Of a stretch of DNA of 48,079 bases, positions 12,683 to 20,128 are shown piece after piece (the stretch's first letter is position 1; every line of letters begins with the position of its first letter). Both the position numbers and the translations under genes were made by a program. Location: contig NZ_FNAF01000012.1 in the NCBI RefSeq assembly GCF_900101835.1, forward strand, positions 1 to 48,079, given 5' to 3'. The notes beneath the pieces are model-generated. The model searched no databases, was not told the origin of the DNA, and saw only the letters and a program-made list of their open reading frames with translations. The DNA is from Peptococcus niger (GTDB lineage: Bacteria; Bacillota; Peptococcia; Peptococcales; Peptococcaceae).

Positions 12683-12688
12683 AATTGT

Positions 12689-12762
12689 GGCCTGTTGGAG
12701 AAGTGGCTTAACTCACCAGCCTTTCACGCTGGCATTCAGGGGTTCGAATCCCCTACAGGTCA
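12689..12762 (+). tRNA. tRNA-Glu (anticodon TTC)
   Basis: Acceptor GGCCTGT/ACAGGTC (one G-T pair), D stem GAG/CTC, anticodon stem CCAGC/GCTGG around CTTTCAC, T arm AGGGG-TTCGAAT-CCCCT, discriminator A. No CCA is encoded. Confidence 0.95.
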
Positions 12763-12765
12763 TCC

Positions 12766-12838
12766 GGACGATTAGCTCAGTTGGGAGAGCGTCTGCCTTA
12801 CAAGCAGAATGTCGGCGGTTCGAGCCCGTCATCGTCCA
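12766..12838 (+). tRNA. tRNA-Val (anticodon TAC)
   Basis: Acceptor GGACGAT/ATCGTCC, anticodon stem TCTGC/GCAGA around CTTACAA, T loop TTCGAGC, discriminator A. It starts 3 bases after tRNA-Glu ends. No CCA is encoded. Confidence 0.95.
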
Positions 12839-12841
12839 TAC

Positions 12842-12915
12842 GGCGCAGTAGTTCAGCTGGTTAGAATGCCAGCCTGTCACGCTGGAGGTCGTGGGTTCGA
12901 GTCCCATCTGCGTCG
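12842..12915 (+). tRNA. tRNA-Asp (anticodon GTC)
   Basis: Acceptor GGCGCAG/CTGCGTC (one G-T pair), anticodon stem CCAGC/GCTGG around CTGTCAC, T arm GTGGG-TTCGAGT-CCCAT, discriminator G as expected for Asp. No CCA is encoded. Confidence 0.95.
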
Positions 12916-12917
12916 CG

Positions 12918-12941
12918 ACAGCCCTACGGGGCTGTTTTTTT
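12918..12941 (+). terminator. Terminator of the tRNA operon
   Basis: ACAGCCC/GGGCTGT with a TACG loop, followed by a run of T. Confidence 0.85.
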
Positions 12942-12954
12942 ATGCGTCAAAACG

Positions 12955-12984
12955 GAAAAAGTCCCATCTGCAAAGCAGATGGGA
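12955..12984 (-). terminator. Terminator of the serine dehydratase operon
   Basis: GTCCCATCTGC-AAA-GCAGATGGGAC is a perfect 11-base stem. On the minus strand it follows sdaAA and runs into TTTTT, so it serves the minus-strand operon. Its sequence also repeats the tRNA-Asp 3' end (12900-12910). Confidence 0.8.
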
Positions 12985-13002
12985 CGCTTGTATTTCAGAG
13001 GA

Positions 13003-13878
13003 TTAATCGCTTTTAAGGCCGCAGCTGGTGCAGGCCTGGCGGGCGGAAGGAGTGGTAGCCATGCCGCCTTGGGCGGTTTCTCTGTATTGGACCGGCAAGG
13101 CACGGCCAACTTCATATAGGGCTTGGACCACTTCATCAAAAGGAACCAGGGAGGTCACGCCGGCCAAGGCTAAGTCCGCGGCGCTCATGGCGTTGACGAC
13201 ACCACCGGCATTGCGCAAGGCGCAGGGAAATTCCACCAAGCCGCCGACCGGATCGCATACCAAGCCCATAATGTTGATTAAAGCAAAAGATGCCGCTTCA
13301 AATACAGCTGAGGGGGCGCCTTTTCGCAAATAGACCAAGGCACCGGCGGCCATGGCAGCTGCGGCGCCGCACTCCACTTGACAACCGCCTTCAGCACCGG
13401 AGACGGTCGCATTGGTGGCGATGATGTAGCCGATGGCAATGGCCACCAAGAGTCCCTCAATCAAGGCTTCTTCAGATAGGTTTAGCTGGTCTTCAGCAAT
13501 TAAGATGGCTGCCGGCAGGATGCCTGCAGCCCCGGCGGTTGGGGCGGCAACAATTTTACCCATGCGGGCGTTGACCTCTGACGTAGATAAGGCGATGGCC
13601 ATGGCCTTTAGGGGAAGAGGGCCCAGGTAGCTTTGTTCGGGAGGCAGTTGGGCCACCCGGTGCGCATTGCCACCGGTCAGGCCGGATAGGGAGATCAAGG
13701 GGCTTTTGCGGGCTCGCTCACCGGATTCACGCATCACAGCGAGGCGCCCTTTTAGGCCCTTGAGGTAGTCTTCGCGTGCTGTTCCGGTCTTATCACACTC
13801 GTGACGCAGGGTCATTTCAGCCAAGGACAGACCGCTTTCTTCACAGGCGGCCAACAATTCTTTTGCGGATGTATACAC
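13003..13878 (-). CDS. sdaAA: L-serine dehydratase, iron-sulfur-dependent, alpha subunit
   Basis: A 291-residue alpha subunit. With the beta subunit it converts L-serine to pyruvate and ammonia using a [4Fe-4S] cluster. Family motifs are AAPTAGAAGILPAAI, GGCQVECGAAAAMAAGAL and GLVCDPVGGLVEFPCALRN, and the end is ACTSCGLKSD; the Cys residues in the last three segments fit cluster binding. The start is GTG at 13878, with AGGAGG (13884-13889) just before it; an upstream ATG at 13917 lies inside the beta-subunit gene. It follows sdaAB by 10 bases. Confidence 0.95.
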   Translation of the reverse strand: MYTSAKELLAACEESGLSLAEMTLRHECDKTGTAREDYLKGLKGRLAVMRESGERARKSPLISLSGLTGGNAHRVAQLPPEQSYLGPLPLKAMAIALSTSEVNARMGKIVAAPTAGAAGILPAAILIAEDQLNLSEEALIEGLLVAIAIGYIIATNATVSGAEGGCQVECGAAAAMAAGALVYLRKGAPSAVFEAASFALINIMGLVCDPVGGLVEFPCALRNAGGVVNAMSAADLALAGVTSLVPFDEVVQALYEVGRALPVQYRETAQGGMATTPSARQACTSCGLKSD

Positions 13879-13888
13879 AGTATCCTCC

Positions 13889-14557
13889 TTAACGGGCGAT
13901 GGCTTTGAAAAAGTCAAGCTGGGGCAGTTTTTGAAAGGCGTCTGTCACACGGGGTGTAAACGGCTCATCCAGTTCGATGATCATGGTTGCCGTTTGGTCT
14001 AAACGATTGACGTGCATGTGGGCGATGTTTAAGTTGTTGTCATGGCAAATGCCGCTGGCGGCATAGACCATGCCCGGTGAGTCCGGATAGCGTAAAATGA
14101 GCGTCGGATATTCGCCGGTAAAATCAGTTGCTGTGCCGTCAATATCGGTAATGCGAATATTGCCGCCGCCGATGGATGAGCCGGTAACGGTAAATTCCGG
14201 CTCATCTGGCGCGATAAAACGAAACCGCATGGTATTGGGGTGGACGTTGCCCAGGTCTTTTGGCGTGAAGGTAAGGTCAATGCCCTTGTCGGCGATAAGC
14301 CTTAAGGCGTCAACCAAACGCTCGTCATCCGGCGCTAAGCCAAGCAAGCCGCCGGCCACCGCCCGATCGCTGCCGTGACCGCGATAGGTGTGGGAGAAGC
14401 TGCCGTGCAGTTCGCAGATAACCTTGTGCAAAGGTGCCCCATAGATGCGGCGGGCCATATTCGCCAACCGGCAGGCGCCGGCGGTATGAGAACTGGAGGG
14501 GCCAACCATAATGGGCCCGAGAATATCAAACATCTGATAATGTTTGCCTGTGGACAT
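13889..14557 (-). CDS. sdaAB: L-serine dehydratase, iron-sulfur-dependent, beta subunit
   Basis: A 222-residue beta subunit. The conserved N-terminal motif is FDILGPIMVGPSSSHTAGAC, then SFSHTYRGHGSDRAVAGGLLG; the C-terminal part (about 148-222) is an ACT domain (TLILRYPDSPGMVYAASGIC). ACT domains usually bind amino acids and may sense serine. AAAGGAAGTCC precedes the ATG. It is the first gene of the minus-strand sdaAB-sdaAA operon, divergent from rplS. Confidence 0.95.
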   Translation of the reverse strand: MSTGKHYQMFDILGPIMVGPSSSHTAGACRLANMARRIYGAPLHKVICELHGSFSHTYRGHGSDRAVAGGLLGLAPDDERLVDALRLIADKGIDLTFTPKDLGNVHPNTMRFRFIAPDEPEFTVTGSSIGGGNIRITDIDGTATDFTGEYPTLILRYPDSPGMVYAASGICHDNNLNIAHMHVNRLDQTATMIIELDEPFTPRVTDAFQKLPQLDFFKAIAR

Positions 14558-14602
14558 GAAGGACTTCCTTTCTTTTTTAACGCTACTTTTTAATATTTTT
14601 AC

Positions 14603-14631
14603 TTGCTATTTACCCTTAATCATGCTACAAT
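14603..14631 (+). promoter_or_regulatory. Promoter of rplS
   Basis: -35 TTGCTA (14603-14608), 17-base spacer, -10 TACAAT (14626-14631). A leader of about 65 bases with a GCGGTCCGC-type small palindrome follows. Confidence 0.65.
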
Positions 14632-14702
14632 ATGCTTTGTTTTGATCCGAGCGGTCCGCTGGGACTTTTCCTAAGAACGCTCTACAGATGAAAGGAGAAA
14701 TT

Positions 14703-15047
14703 ATGGATATTTTAAAGCAAATTGAACAAGACCAGTTGAAAACGGATGTACCTGATTTTCGCCCCGGGGATACGGTTCGCGTACAGGTTAAGGTTGTCGA
14801 AGGTAACCGTGAACGTCTCCAGGCTTTTGAAGGTGTTGTCCTGAAACGGGTTGGCGGCGGCTTAACAGAAACCTTTACCGTTCGCCGTACGGCTTATGGT
14901 GTCACAGTAGAACGTATCTTCCCGATTCATTCTCCGCGTGTGGCCGCCATTGAACTGGTTCGTCAAGGTCGCGTGCGTCGTGCTAAATTATATTACATGC
15001 GCAACCGGTACGGCAAGGCAGCTCGCATCAAAGAAATTCATCGTTAA
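14703..15047 (+). CDS. rplS: 50S ribosomal protein L19
   Basis: A 114-residue bL19, located at the 30S-50S interface. The family pattern is complete: [51 protein letters not shown] and [23 protein letters not shown] 14703 lies 6 bases after AAAGGAG; an in-frame ATG at 14688 overlaps this site. It has its own promoter and terminator; rimM and trmD, often upstream, are absent here. Confidence 0.97.
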   Translation: MDILKQIEQDQLKTDVPDFRPGDTVRVQVKVVEGNRERLQAFEGVVLKRVGGGLTETFTVRRTAYGVTVERIFPIHSPRVAAIELVRQGRVRRAKLYYMRNRYGKAARIKEIHR

Positions 15048-15052
15048 AAGTA

Positions 15053-15083
15053 AGCCCCTCGCCGTTGGCGAAGGGCTTTTTCT
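15053..15083 (+). terminator. Terminator after rplS
   Basis: AGCCCCTCGCC and GGCGAAGGGCT pair around GTT, followed by TTTTT. Confidence 0.85.
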
Positions 15084-15121
15084 AGTTGCAGCGTGTGCAA
15101 CAGGACAATCGAGGTGCTAAA

Positions 15122-15688
15122 ATGAGCCAAACAGATGAACAAGAAGCTAAAAAAAAGCCTCAAAAGGGCGGCTTTGTTCAGGAGTTTTTAATTCCAATTT
15201 TGCTGGCGGTGGTACTGGTGCTTTTCCTACGCCATTTCATCGTTGGAACTTATTACATTCCCTCAGGTTCCATGATTCCGACCCTGGGATTGAACAACCA
15301 GGTGGTGGTGACCAAGTTATCCTACAAGATGCATGAGCCGGTGCGAGGCGATATTGTGGTCTTCAAGTACCCGGTGAATGAAAAAGAAGGCCTGGAAGAA
15401 ATGGATTACGTTAAACGTCTGATCGGTTTGCCGGGGGACACGGTGGAAATCAAGGACAATACGGTTTTTATCAACGGTAAGCCGTTGGATGAGCCTTATG
15501 TCGCCCCGGATACCAATATGCCGGATTTCGGGCCCTTGACGGTGCCGGATAATGAGTACTTCATGATGGGGGATAACCGGAACCATTCCAGTGACAGCCG
15601 GTTTTGGGGAACGGTCCAGGCAGAGTATCTCATCGGCAAGGCTCAGTTGATTTACTGGCCGGTTTCTGCATGGCAGGTGTTAAGATGA
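15122..15688 (+). CDS. lepB: Signal peptidase I
   Basis: A 188-residue type I signal peptidase that removes signal peptides on the outer face of the membrane. It has one N-terminal membrane helix (about 23-40, LIPILLAVVLVLFLRHFI), the catalytic Ser in PSGSMIPTL (S50) and the catalytic Lys in YVKRLIGLPGD (K98). The C-terminal box is MMGDNRNHSSDSRFWG. ATG 15122 is preferred (GAGGTG about 9 bases upstream); a start at 15086 would add residues overlapping the leader. The stop overlaps the rbgA start (ATGA). Confidence 0.95.
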   Translation: MSQTDEQEAKKKPQKGGFVQEFLIPILLAVVLVLFLRHFIVGTYYIPSGSMIPTLGLNNQVVVTKLSYKMHEPVRGDIVVFKYPVNEKEGLEEMDYVKRLIGLPGDTVEIKDNTVFINGKPLDEPYVAPDTNMPDFGPLTVPDNEYFMMGDNRNHSSDSRFWGTVQAEYLIGKAQLIYWPVSAWQVLR

Positions 15689-16539
15689 ATATACAGTGGT
15701 TTCCCGGACATATGGCCAAGGCCAGGCGGATGATTGAAAAAGAATTGGCCATGGTCGATGTTGTGATTGAATTGGTGGATGCGCGCATACCGGTGGCCAG
15801 TAAAAACCCGCTCCTGGAAGAGATTATCGGCAAAAAGCGTCCCCACCTTATTGTTATGACTAAGGCGGACCTGGCAGACCCTGGACGAACGGCCCATTGG
15901 CTGAGGACCTATCATGATAGCGGGCATGGTGCCATTGCCTTGGACTTGACCCGTGGCGGCAAGCAGGCGACCAAGGCACTGACGGAAGCCATTTATGACT
16001 TATCCCATGACAAACGGGCCAAGTTTATGGGCAAGGGGGCGCAAAAGGTCCGGGTCCACGCCATGATCATTGGCATTCCAAATGTAGGCAAATCCACCTT
16101 AATCAACTCGGTGGTTGGCCGTTCGGTGGCGGATACGGGCAATAAGCCGGGTGTCACCAAAGGCAAACAGTGGCTGCGGCTGTCTGAGGACATTGAACTC
16201 CTGGATACGCCGGGTATCCTGTGGCCTAAATTTGAAAACGAAGACCTTGGCTATCAGCTGGCCATTACCGGGGCCATTTCCGATGATGTCTTTGTGCCTG
16301 AAGAAGCGGCCTTTCGGCTGGTGCGCCACCTCCAGGCTTATTATCCGCAGCTTTTGGCGGCCCGCTATGGTTTGTCGTCAGATGTGATTGAGCAGGAAGA
16401 CCCCTATGGCTTGATGCAGGCCATCGGCAGGCGGCGCGGGGCCCTCATCAGCGGCGGCCGGGTAGACGATCGGAAAACAGCCGCCCTCTTGTTAAAAGAT
16501 TACAGAAACGGCGCTATTGGCCGTATTTCACTGGAATAG
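15685..16539 (+). CDS. rbgA: Ribosome biogenesis GTPase RbgA/YlqF
   Basis: A 284-residue circularly permuted GTPase that matures the 50S subunit at a late step. The G motifs come in the order G4 (TKAD), G1 (GIPNVGKSTLIN) and G3 (DTPG), the mark of this family. It begins MNIQWFPGHMAKARRMI, as in the family, with the ATG at 15685 overlapping the lepB stop by four bases. The C-terminal helical domain (about 185-284) binds the 50S subunit. The usual rnhB follower is replaced by asnS. Confidence 0.96.
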   Translation: MNIQWFPGHMAKARRMIEKELAMVDVVIELVDARIPVASKNPLLEEIIGKKRPHLIVMTKADLADPGRTAHWLRTYHDSGHGAIALDLTRGGKQATKALTEAIYDLSHDKRAKFMGKGAQKVRVHAMIIGIPNVGKSTLINSVVGRSVADTGNKPGVTKGKQWLRLSEDIELLDTPGILWPKFENEDLGYQLAITGAISDDVFVPEEAAFRLVRHLQAYYPQLLAARYGLSSDVIEQEDPYGLMQAIGRRRGALISGGRVDDRKTAALLLKDYRNGAIGRISLE

Positions 16540-16547
16540 GAGGCGCC

Positions 16548-17936
16548 ATGAACGCTTCAATAGCAGATATTTACCGGGAGGCGGATGCCTTGCTGGAGCA
16601 GAACATCACCGTGGAAGGCTGGGTTCGCACCCATCGCAGCGGTAAAAGCGTCGGTTTTATTGAATTAACCGACGGCAGCTGCCAGAAGGGCCTCCAGCTC
16701 GTTTATAAGCCCGGAACAGAGGCCGCCCCAGCGGACAACCACCTGCTAACCGGGACGGCGGTACGGGCAAGCGGCCTTCTGGTATCAACCCCTCAGGCCA
16801 AGCAACCGGTAGAGCTTCAAGTCTCTGCCCTGGAGGTGGTCGGTCCGGTTGATGAGACCTACCCCCTGCAAAAGAAACGACACAGCTTTGAATATTTACG
16901 GTCCCTTGCCCATTTGCGACCGCGCACCAATACCTTTCAAGCTGTATTCCGCCTGCGCAGTCTTTTAAGCTTTGCGGTACACCGGTATTTTCATGAGCGT
17001 GGTTTTGTGCAGGTGCACACACCGATTCTAACCGCCAGCGATGCGGAAGGCGCCGGTGAAATGTTCCAAGTCACCAACCTAGACCTTGAGGCCTTGGCCG
17101 CAGAGCCACCGCAAGCGCTTGATTACACCCAGGACTTTTTTGGCCGTCCGGCAAATTTGGCGGTAAGCGGTCAGTTGAATGCTGAAGCCTTTGCCCATGC
17201 CTTTAAAAATGTGTACAGCTTCGGTCCGACCTTCCGCGCGGAAGATTCCAATACCGCTCGCCACGCCGCTGAATTTTGGATGATTGAACCGGAATGTGCC
17301 TTTTGTGATTTAGATGGCCTTATCGCCTTGGCGGAAGATTTTATCCGTCAGATGATCATTGCGGTCCAAACCGAAGCAGCCGACGAACTGGCCTTTTTTA
17401 ACGACCGCATTGATGAAGGCTTGATTGACCGCTTGACGGCTGTGCAGACCGCCGGCTTTTCGCGCATGACCTATGATGAAGCCATCGCCATTTTAGAAAA
17501 AAGCGGCCATCCTTTCAGCTATCCGGTTGCCTGGGGCCTGGACCTACAGACCGAACATGAACGGTATTTGACCGATGAAGTGGTTGGGGGCCCCCTTTTT
17601 GTGACCGATTACCCGGAAGCAATCAAGGCCTTTTACATGAGGCGGAATGCAGACGACAAAACCGTTGCGGCGGTGGACCTCTTGGTGCCGGGTATCGGTG
17701 AGATCATCGGCGGCAGCCAGCGGGAAGAGCGGCTTGACCTTCTGCAGGCGCGCTTACAGGCCAATGGCATGTCAGCAGCCGATTACCGCTGGTATTCAGA
17801 CTTGCGCCGTTTCGGCGGGACCCCTCATGCCGGCTTTGGCGTCGGCTTTGAACGCTTGCTCATGTATTTATCCGGTATGAAAAATATTCGTGATGTGATT
17901 CCCTTCCCTCGCGTTCCCAAACAGATTGATTTTTAG
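16548..17936 (+). CDS. asnS: Asparagine-tRNA ligase
   Basis: A 462-residue class IIb synthetase. It has an N-terminal OB-fold anticodon-binding domain (about 15-110, ITVEGWVRTHRSGKSVGFIEL), then the catalytic domain with motif 1 (FHERGFVQVHTPILTASDAEGAGEMF begins it), motif 2 (FRAEDSNTARHAAEFWMIEPE) and motif 3 (GFGVGFERLLMYL). The presence of TARHAAEFWM and the length support AsnRS over AspRS. AGGAGG precedes the ATG, 9 bases after rbgA. No T-box leader is seen because it is inside an operon. Confidence 0.95.
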   Translation: MNASIADIYREADALLEQNITVEGWVRTHRSGKSVGFIELTDGSCQKGLQLVYKPGTEAAPADNHLLTGTAVRASGLLVSTPQAKQPVELQVSALEVVGPVDETYPLQKKRHSFEYLRSLAHLRPRTNTFQAVFRLRSLLSFAVHRYFHERGFVQVHTPILTASDAEGAGEMFQVTNLDLEALAAEPPQALDYTQDFFGRPANLAVSGQLNAEAFAHAFKNVYSFGPTFRAEDSNTARHAAEFWMIEPECAFCDLDGLIALAEDFIRQMIIAVQTEAADELAFFNDRIDEGLIDRLTAVQTAGFSRMTYDEAIAILEKSGHPFSYPVAWGLDLQTEHERYLTDEVVGGPLFVTDYPEAIKAFYMRRNADDKTVAAVDLLVPGIGEIIGGSQREERLDLLQARLQANGMSAADYRWYSDLRRFGGTPHAGFGVGFERLLMYLSGMKNIRDVIPFPRVPKQIDF

Positions 17937-17945
17937 GAGGTAATT

Positions 17946-18437
17946 ATGGCTAAAGATGCAAGCTTTGACATCGTTTCCCAAGTCGATGCCCAAGAAGTGG
18001 ACAATGCAGTGAACCAGACCTTAAAAGAAATCGGTAACCGGTATGACTTTAAAGGCGCTAAAACAGAGATTAATGTTGATGGCGATATCATTCACTTGAA
18101 CGCCGATGACGACATGCGCATGAAAAGTGTGGTGGACGTCCTTCAATCCAAGTTTATCCGTCGTGGTGTCCCCATTGAGAACATGGTCTACGGCAAGGTT
18201 GAACCCTCCGGTGGCCGGGTAAAACAGGACATCACCATCCGGCAGGGCATTGACAAAGACTTGGCGAAAAAAATCAGCAAAGACATTCGAGACACTAAGC
18301 TGAAAGTGCAGACGCAAATTATGGATGATAAAATCCGCGTCAGCGGTAAAAAAATTGACGACTTGCAGACCGTCATTGGCTTCTTAAAGGAAAAAGATTA
18401 TGGTCAAGCCCTGCAATACGATAATTTCCGGTCATAA
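17946..18437 (+). CDS. yajQ: YajQ family nucleotide-binding protein
   Basis: A 163-residue UPF0234 protein with the family start SFDIVSQVDAQEVDNAVNQ and ends with VIGFLKEKDYGQALQYDNFR. Relatives bind nucleic acids or nucleotides, and some bind cyclic di-GMP; which applies here is unknown. AGGAGG stands 5 bases before the ATG. It is the last gene of the lepB-rbgA-asnS-yajQ unit. Confidence 0.93.
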   Translation: MAKDASFDIVSQVDAQEVDNAVNQTLKEIGNRYDFKGAKTEINVDGDIIHLNADDDMRMKSVVDVLQSKFIRRGVPIENMVYGKVEPSGGRVKQDITIRQGIDKDLAKKISKDIRDTKLKVQTQIMDDKIRVSGKKIDDLQTVIGFLKEKDYGQALQYDNFRS

Positions 18438-18472
18438 GCGCAAATTGTCCTAGCAGAAAAATACGAGGCTTT

Positions 18473-18515
18473 ACAAAAGGGCCGCTCACAAAATTGTGAG
18501 CGGCCCTTTTGTGAT
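18473..18515 (+). terminator. Strong terminator after yajQ
   Basis: A perfect 19-base inverted repeat: arms 18473-18491 and 18494-18512, with core GGGCCGCTCACAA and a two-base centre. Short A and T runs on either side allow it to act both ways. Confidence 0.8.
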
Positions 18516-18594
18516 TTAAAGCTCATCAGAAGCCGGAATGCTGGTTAAAGGAAAGATTAAAGCGCAAATAATCTTAATTGTGGGCAAAAATGAC

Positions 18595-18623
18595 TTGAAA
18601 AAGGCGTCAAATTAAGTCATAAT
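18595..18623 (+). promoter_or_regulatory. Promoter of the ccpN-like operon
   Basis: -35 TTGAAA (18595-18600), 17-base spacer, -10 CATAAT (18618-18623). An inverted repeat TGACTT/AAGTCA (18591-18596 and 18614-18619) overlaps both boxes and could be an operator. Confidence 0.55.
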
Positions 18624-18657
18624 AAACGCAAAGGCCACAAGAAGGGAGGAAACGGTT

Positions 18658-19305
18658 ATACAACTTAACGACAGACAGACGCAAATATTGTCCATTGTTA
18701 AAGAAACCAGCCCAATTACCGGTGATGATATTGCCGACAAACTGGGGACAACCCGGGCGGCTTTGCGCAGTGACTTAACTTTTTTGAGTCAGCTGGGGCT
18801 CCTGGAAGCGCGACCGCGTGTCGGTTATTATTATAATGAAAATCGACACGGTTATGATGTTTATATGCGCATGGTCGAGCTGACCGTTGGCGAATATCAA
18901 AGCGTTCCGGTGGTGCTGGATGAGCGATCTTCTGCATACGATGCCCTGGTCTCCTTATTTATGAACAATATCGGGACGCTCTTTGTGGTGAGTGAAGGCG
19001 GCTTGTTGGAGGGGGTTTTATCACGTAAAGATTTATTGAAACTGGCTGTCGGCAATACGGATATGCATGCCGTGCCGGTAGGGGTTGTGATGACTCGAAT
19101 GCCGAACATTATTATGACGACGCCGGAGGAAAGCCTTTGGATGGCGACTCGCAAGCTGACCCATCATGAAATTGACGGGTTGCCGGTGGTTAAAAAGCTG
19201 GGCGAGGACCAGTATGAGGTCATCGGCCGCTTTACCAAAACCAATGTTGCCAGGGCCTTTGTAGACATCGGTTATGGTTATACCGGGGGTGAGGCTCATG
19301 AGTGA
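18658..19305 (+). CDS. ccpN: CcpN-like transcriptional repressor (HTH plus CBS pair), probable AUA start
   Basis: A 215-residue regulator with an N-terminal winged helix (about 1-62, LNDRQTQILSIVKETSPITG, then TTRAALRSDLTFLSQLGLLEARPRVGYYY) and two CBS domains (about 75-205), which bind adenine nucleotides. In Bacillus, CcpN represses gluconeogenic genes and is followed by the PPDK-regulator gene, as here. The first ordinary start in frame is TTG at 18688, but it has no ribosome site and would cut the first helix. The ten codons before it read IQLNDRQTQI, matching the family N-terminus. AGGGAGG (18643-18649) lies 8 bases before an ATA at 18658, so an AUA start is the best fit. Confidence 0.85.
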   Translation: MQLNDRQTQILSIVKETSPITGDDIADKLGTTRAALRSDLTFLSQLGLLEARPRVGYYYNENRHGYDVYMRMVELTVGEYQSVPVVLDERSSAYDALVSLFMNNIGTLFVVSEGGLLEGVLSRKDLLKLAVGNTDMHAVPVGVVMTRMPNIIMTTPEESLWMATRKLTHHEIDGLPVVKKLGEDQYEVIGRFTKTNVARAFVDIGYGYTGGEAHE

Positions 19306-20128
19306 GATGCGTGATTATACCATCTACCTGCTGTCCGACTCCCTGGGTGAAACGGCACAATATGTGGCCAGGGCTGCCGCAAACCAGTTTCCGGATGTCT
19401 CTTTTCACTACAAACCCATTCCGTTTGTGGAGGATATTGACTACTTGGCTCAGGTCTTGGATAAGATTGACACCGAAAAGAGCATTTTGATGTACACCCT
19501 TGTGGTAAAAGAATTAAGCGATTTCATTCGGGATTACTGCATGCAGCGCAAAATACCCTTTGTCGATGTTTTGGCCTTGCCCTTTCAGGCAATTGGGAGC
19601 ATGACCGGTGAGCAGCCGAAAGGGCAGCCGGGCCTTGTTCAACGCATGGATGAATCTTACTTTAAGAAGATTGAATCGGTTGAATTTGCCATCAAGTATG
19701 ATGACGGTAAAGATCCGACCGGGTTAAAATTGGCGGACTTGGTGCTGATTGGTGTTTCCAGAACCTCAAAAACACCACTGTCCATGTATTTGGCCTACCG
19801 TGGCTTAAAGGTGGCCAACTTGCCTTTGGTGCCACAGGTAAAGGTTAGTGAAAAGCTTTTTGAAGTGCCTAAAAATAGAATTGTGGGTTTAACCATTCGC
19901 CCGGATGTCTTGGGCAATATTCGCCGCGAGCGCCTGCTGAGTTTGGGCGTTGTCGGCGGAAGCGATTATACGGACATGGCGCGTATTTTTGAAGAAATTG
20001 ACCATGCCGAAAAAATCATGAAACGCATCGGTTGTCCGATTATTGATGTTTCACATAAAGCTGTTGAAGAAACTGCCAATGTCATCTTACAAATATATTA
20101 TAGCAGAGGGGATAATATCATTGAGTAA
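19298..20128 (+). CDS. Pyruvate, phosphate dikinase regulatory protein (DUF299)
   Basis: A 276-residue bifunctional regulator that both inactivates PPDK, by ADP-dependent phosphorylation of its active-site Thr, and reactivates it by Pi-dependent dephosphorylation. The family P-loop-like motif GVSRTSKTPLSMYLAYRG is present, as is the start YTIYLLSDSLGETAQYVARA. The ATG at 19298 overlaps the end of the ccpN-like gene by 8 bases and is preceded by GGGGTGAGG. Its stop overlaps the ppdK start by 8 bases. Target and regulator are therefore made from one coupled mRNA. PEP-synthase regulators (PpsR) are in the same family; the adjacent ppdK favours PPDK. Confidence 0.94.
   Translation: MSEMRDYTIYLLSDSLGETAQYVARAAANQFPDVSFHYKPIPFVEDIDYLAQVLDKIDTEKSILMYTLVVKELSDFIRDYCMQRKIPFVDVLALPFQAIGSMTGEQPKGQPGLVQRMDESYFKKIESVEFAIKYDDGKDPTGLKLADLVLIGVSRTSKTPLSMYLAYRGLKVANLPLVPQVKVSEKLFEVPKNRIVGLTIRPDVLGNIRRERLLSLGVVGGSDYTDMARIFEEIDHAEKIMKRIGCPIIDVSHKAVEETANVILQIYYSRGDNIIE

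Noticed and set aside
12955-12984. Second terminator for the tRNA operon on the plus strand
   Set aside because: No T run follows on the plus strand; the T run is on the minus strand after sdaAA.
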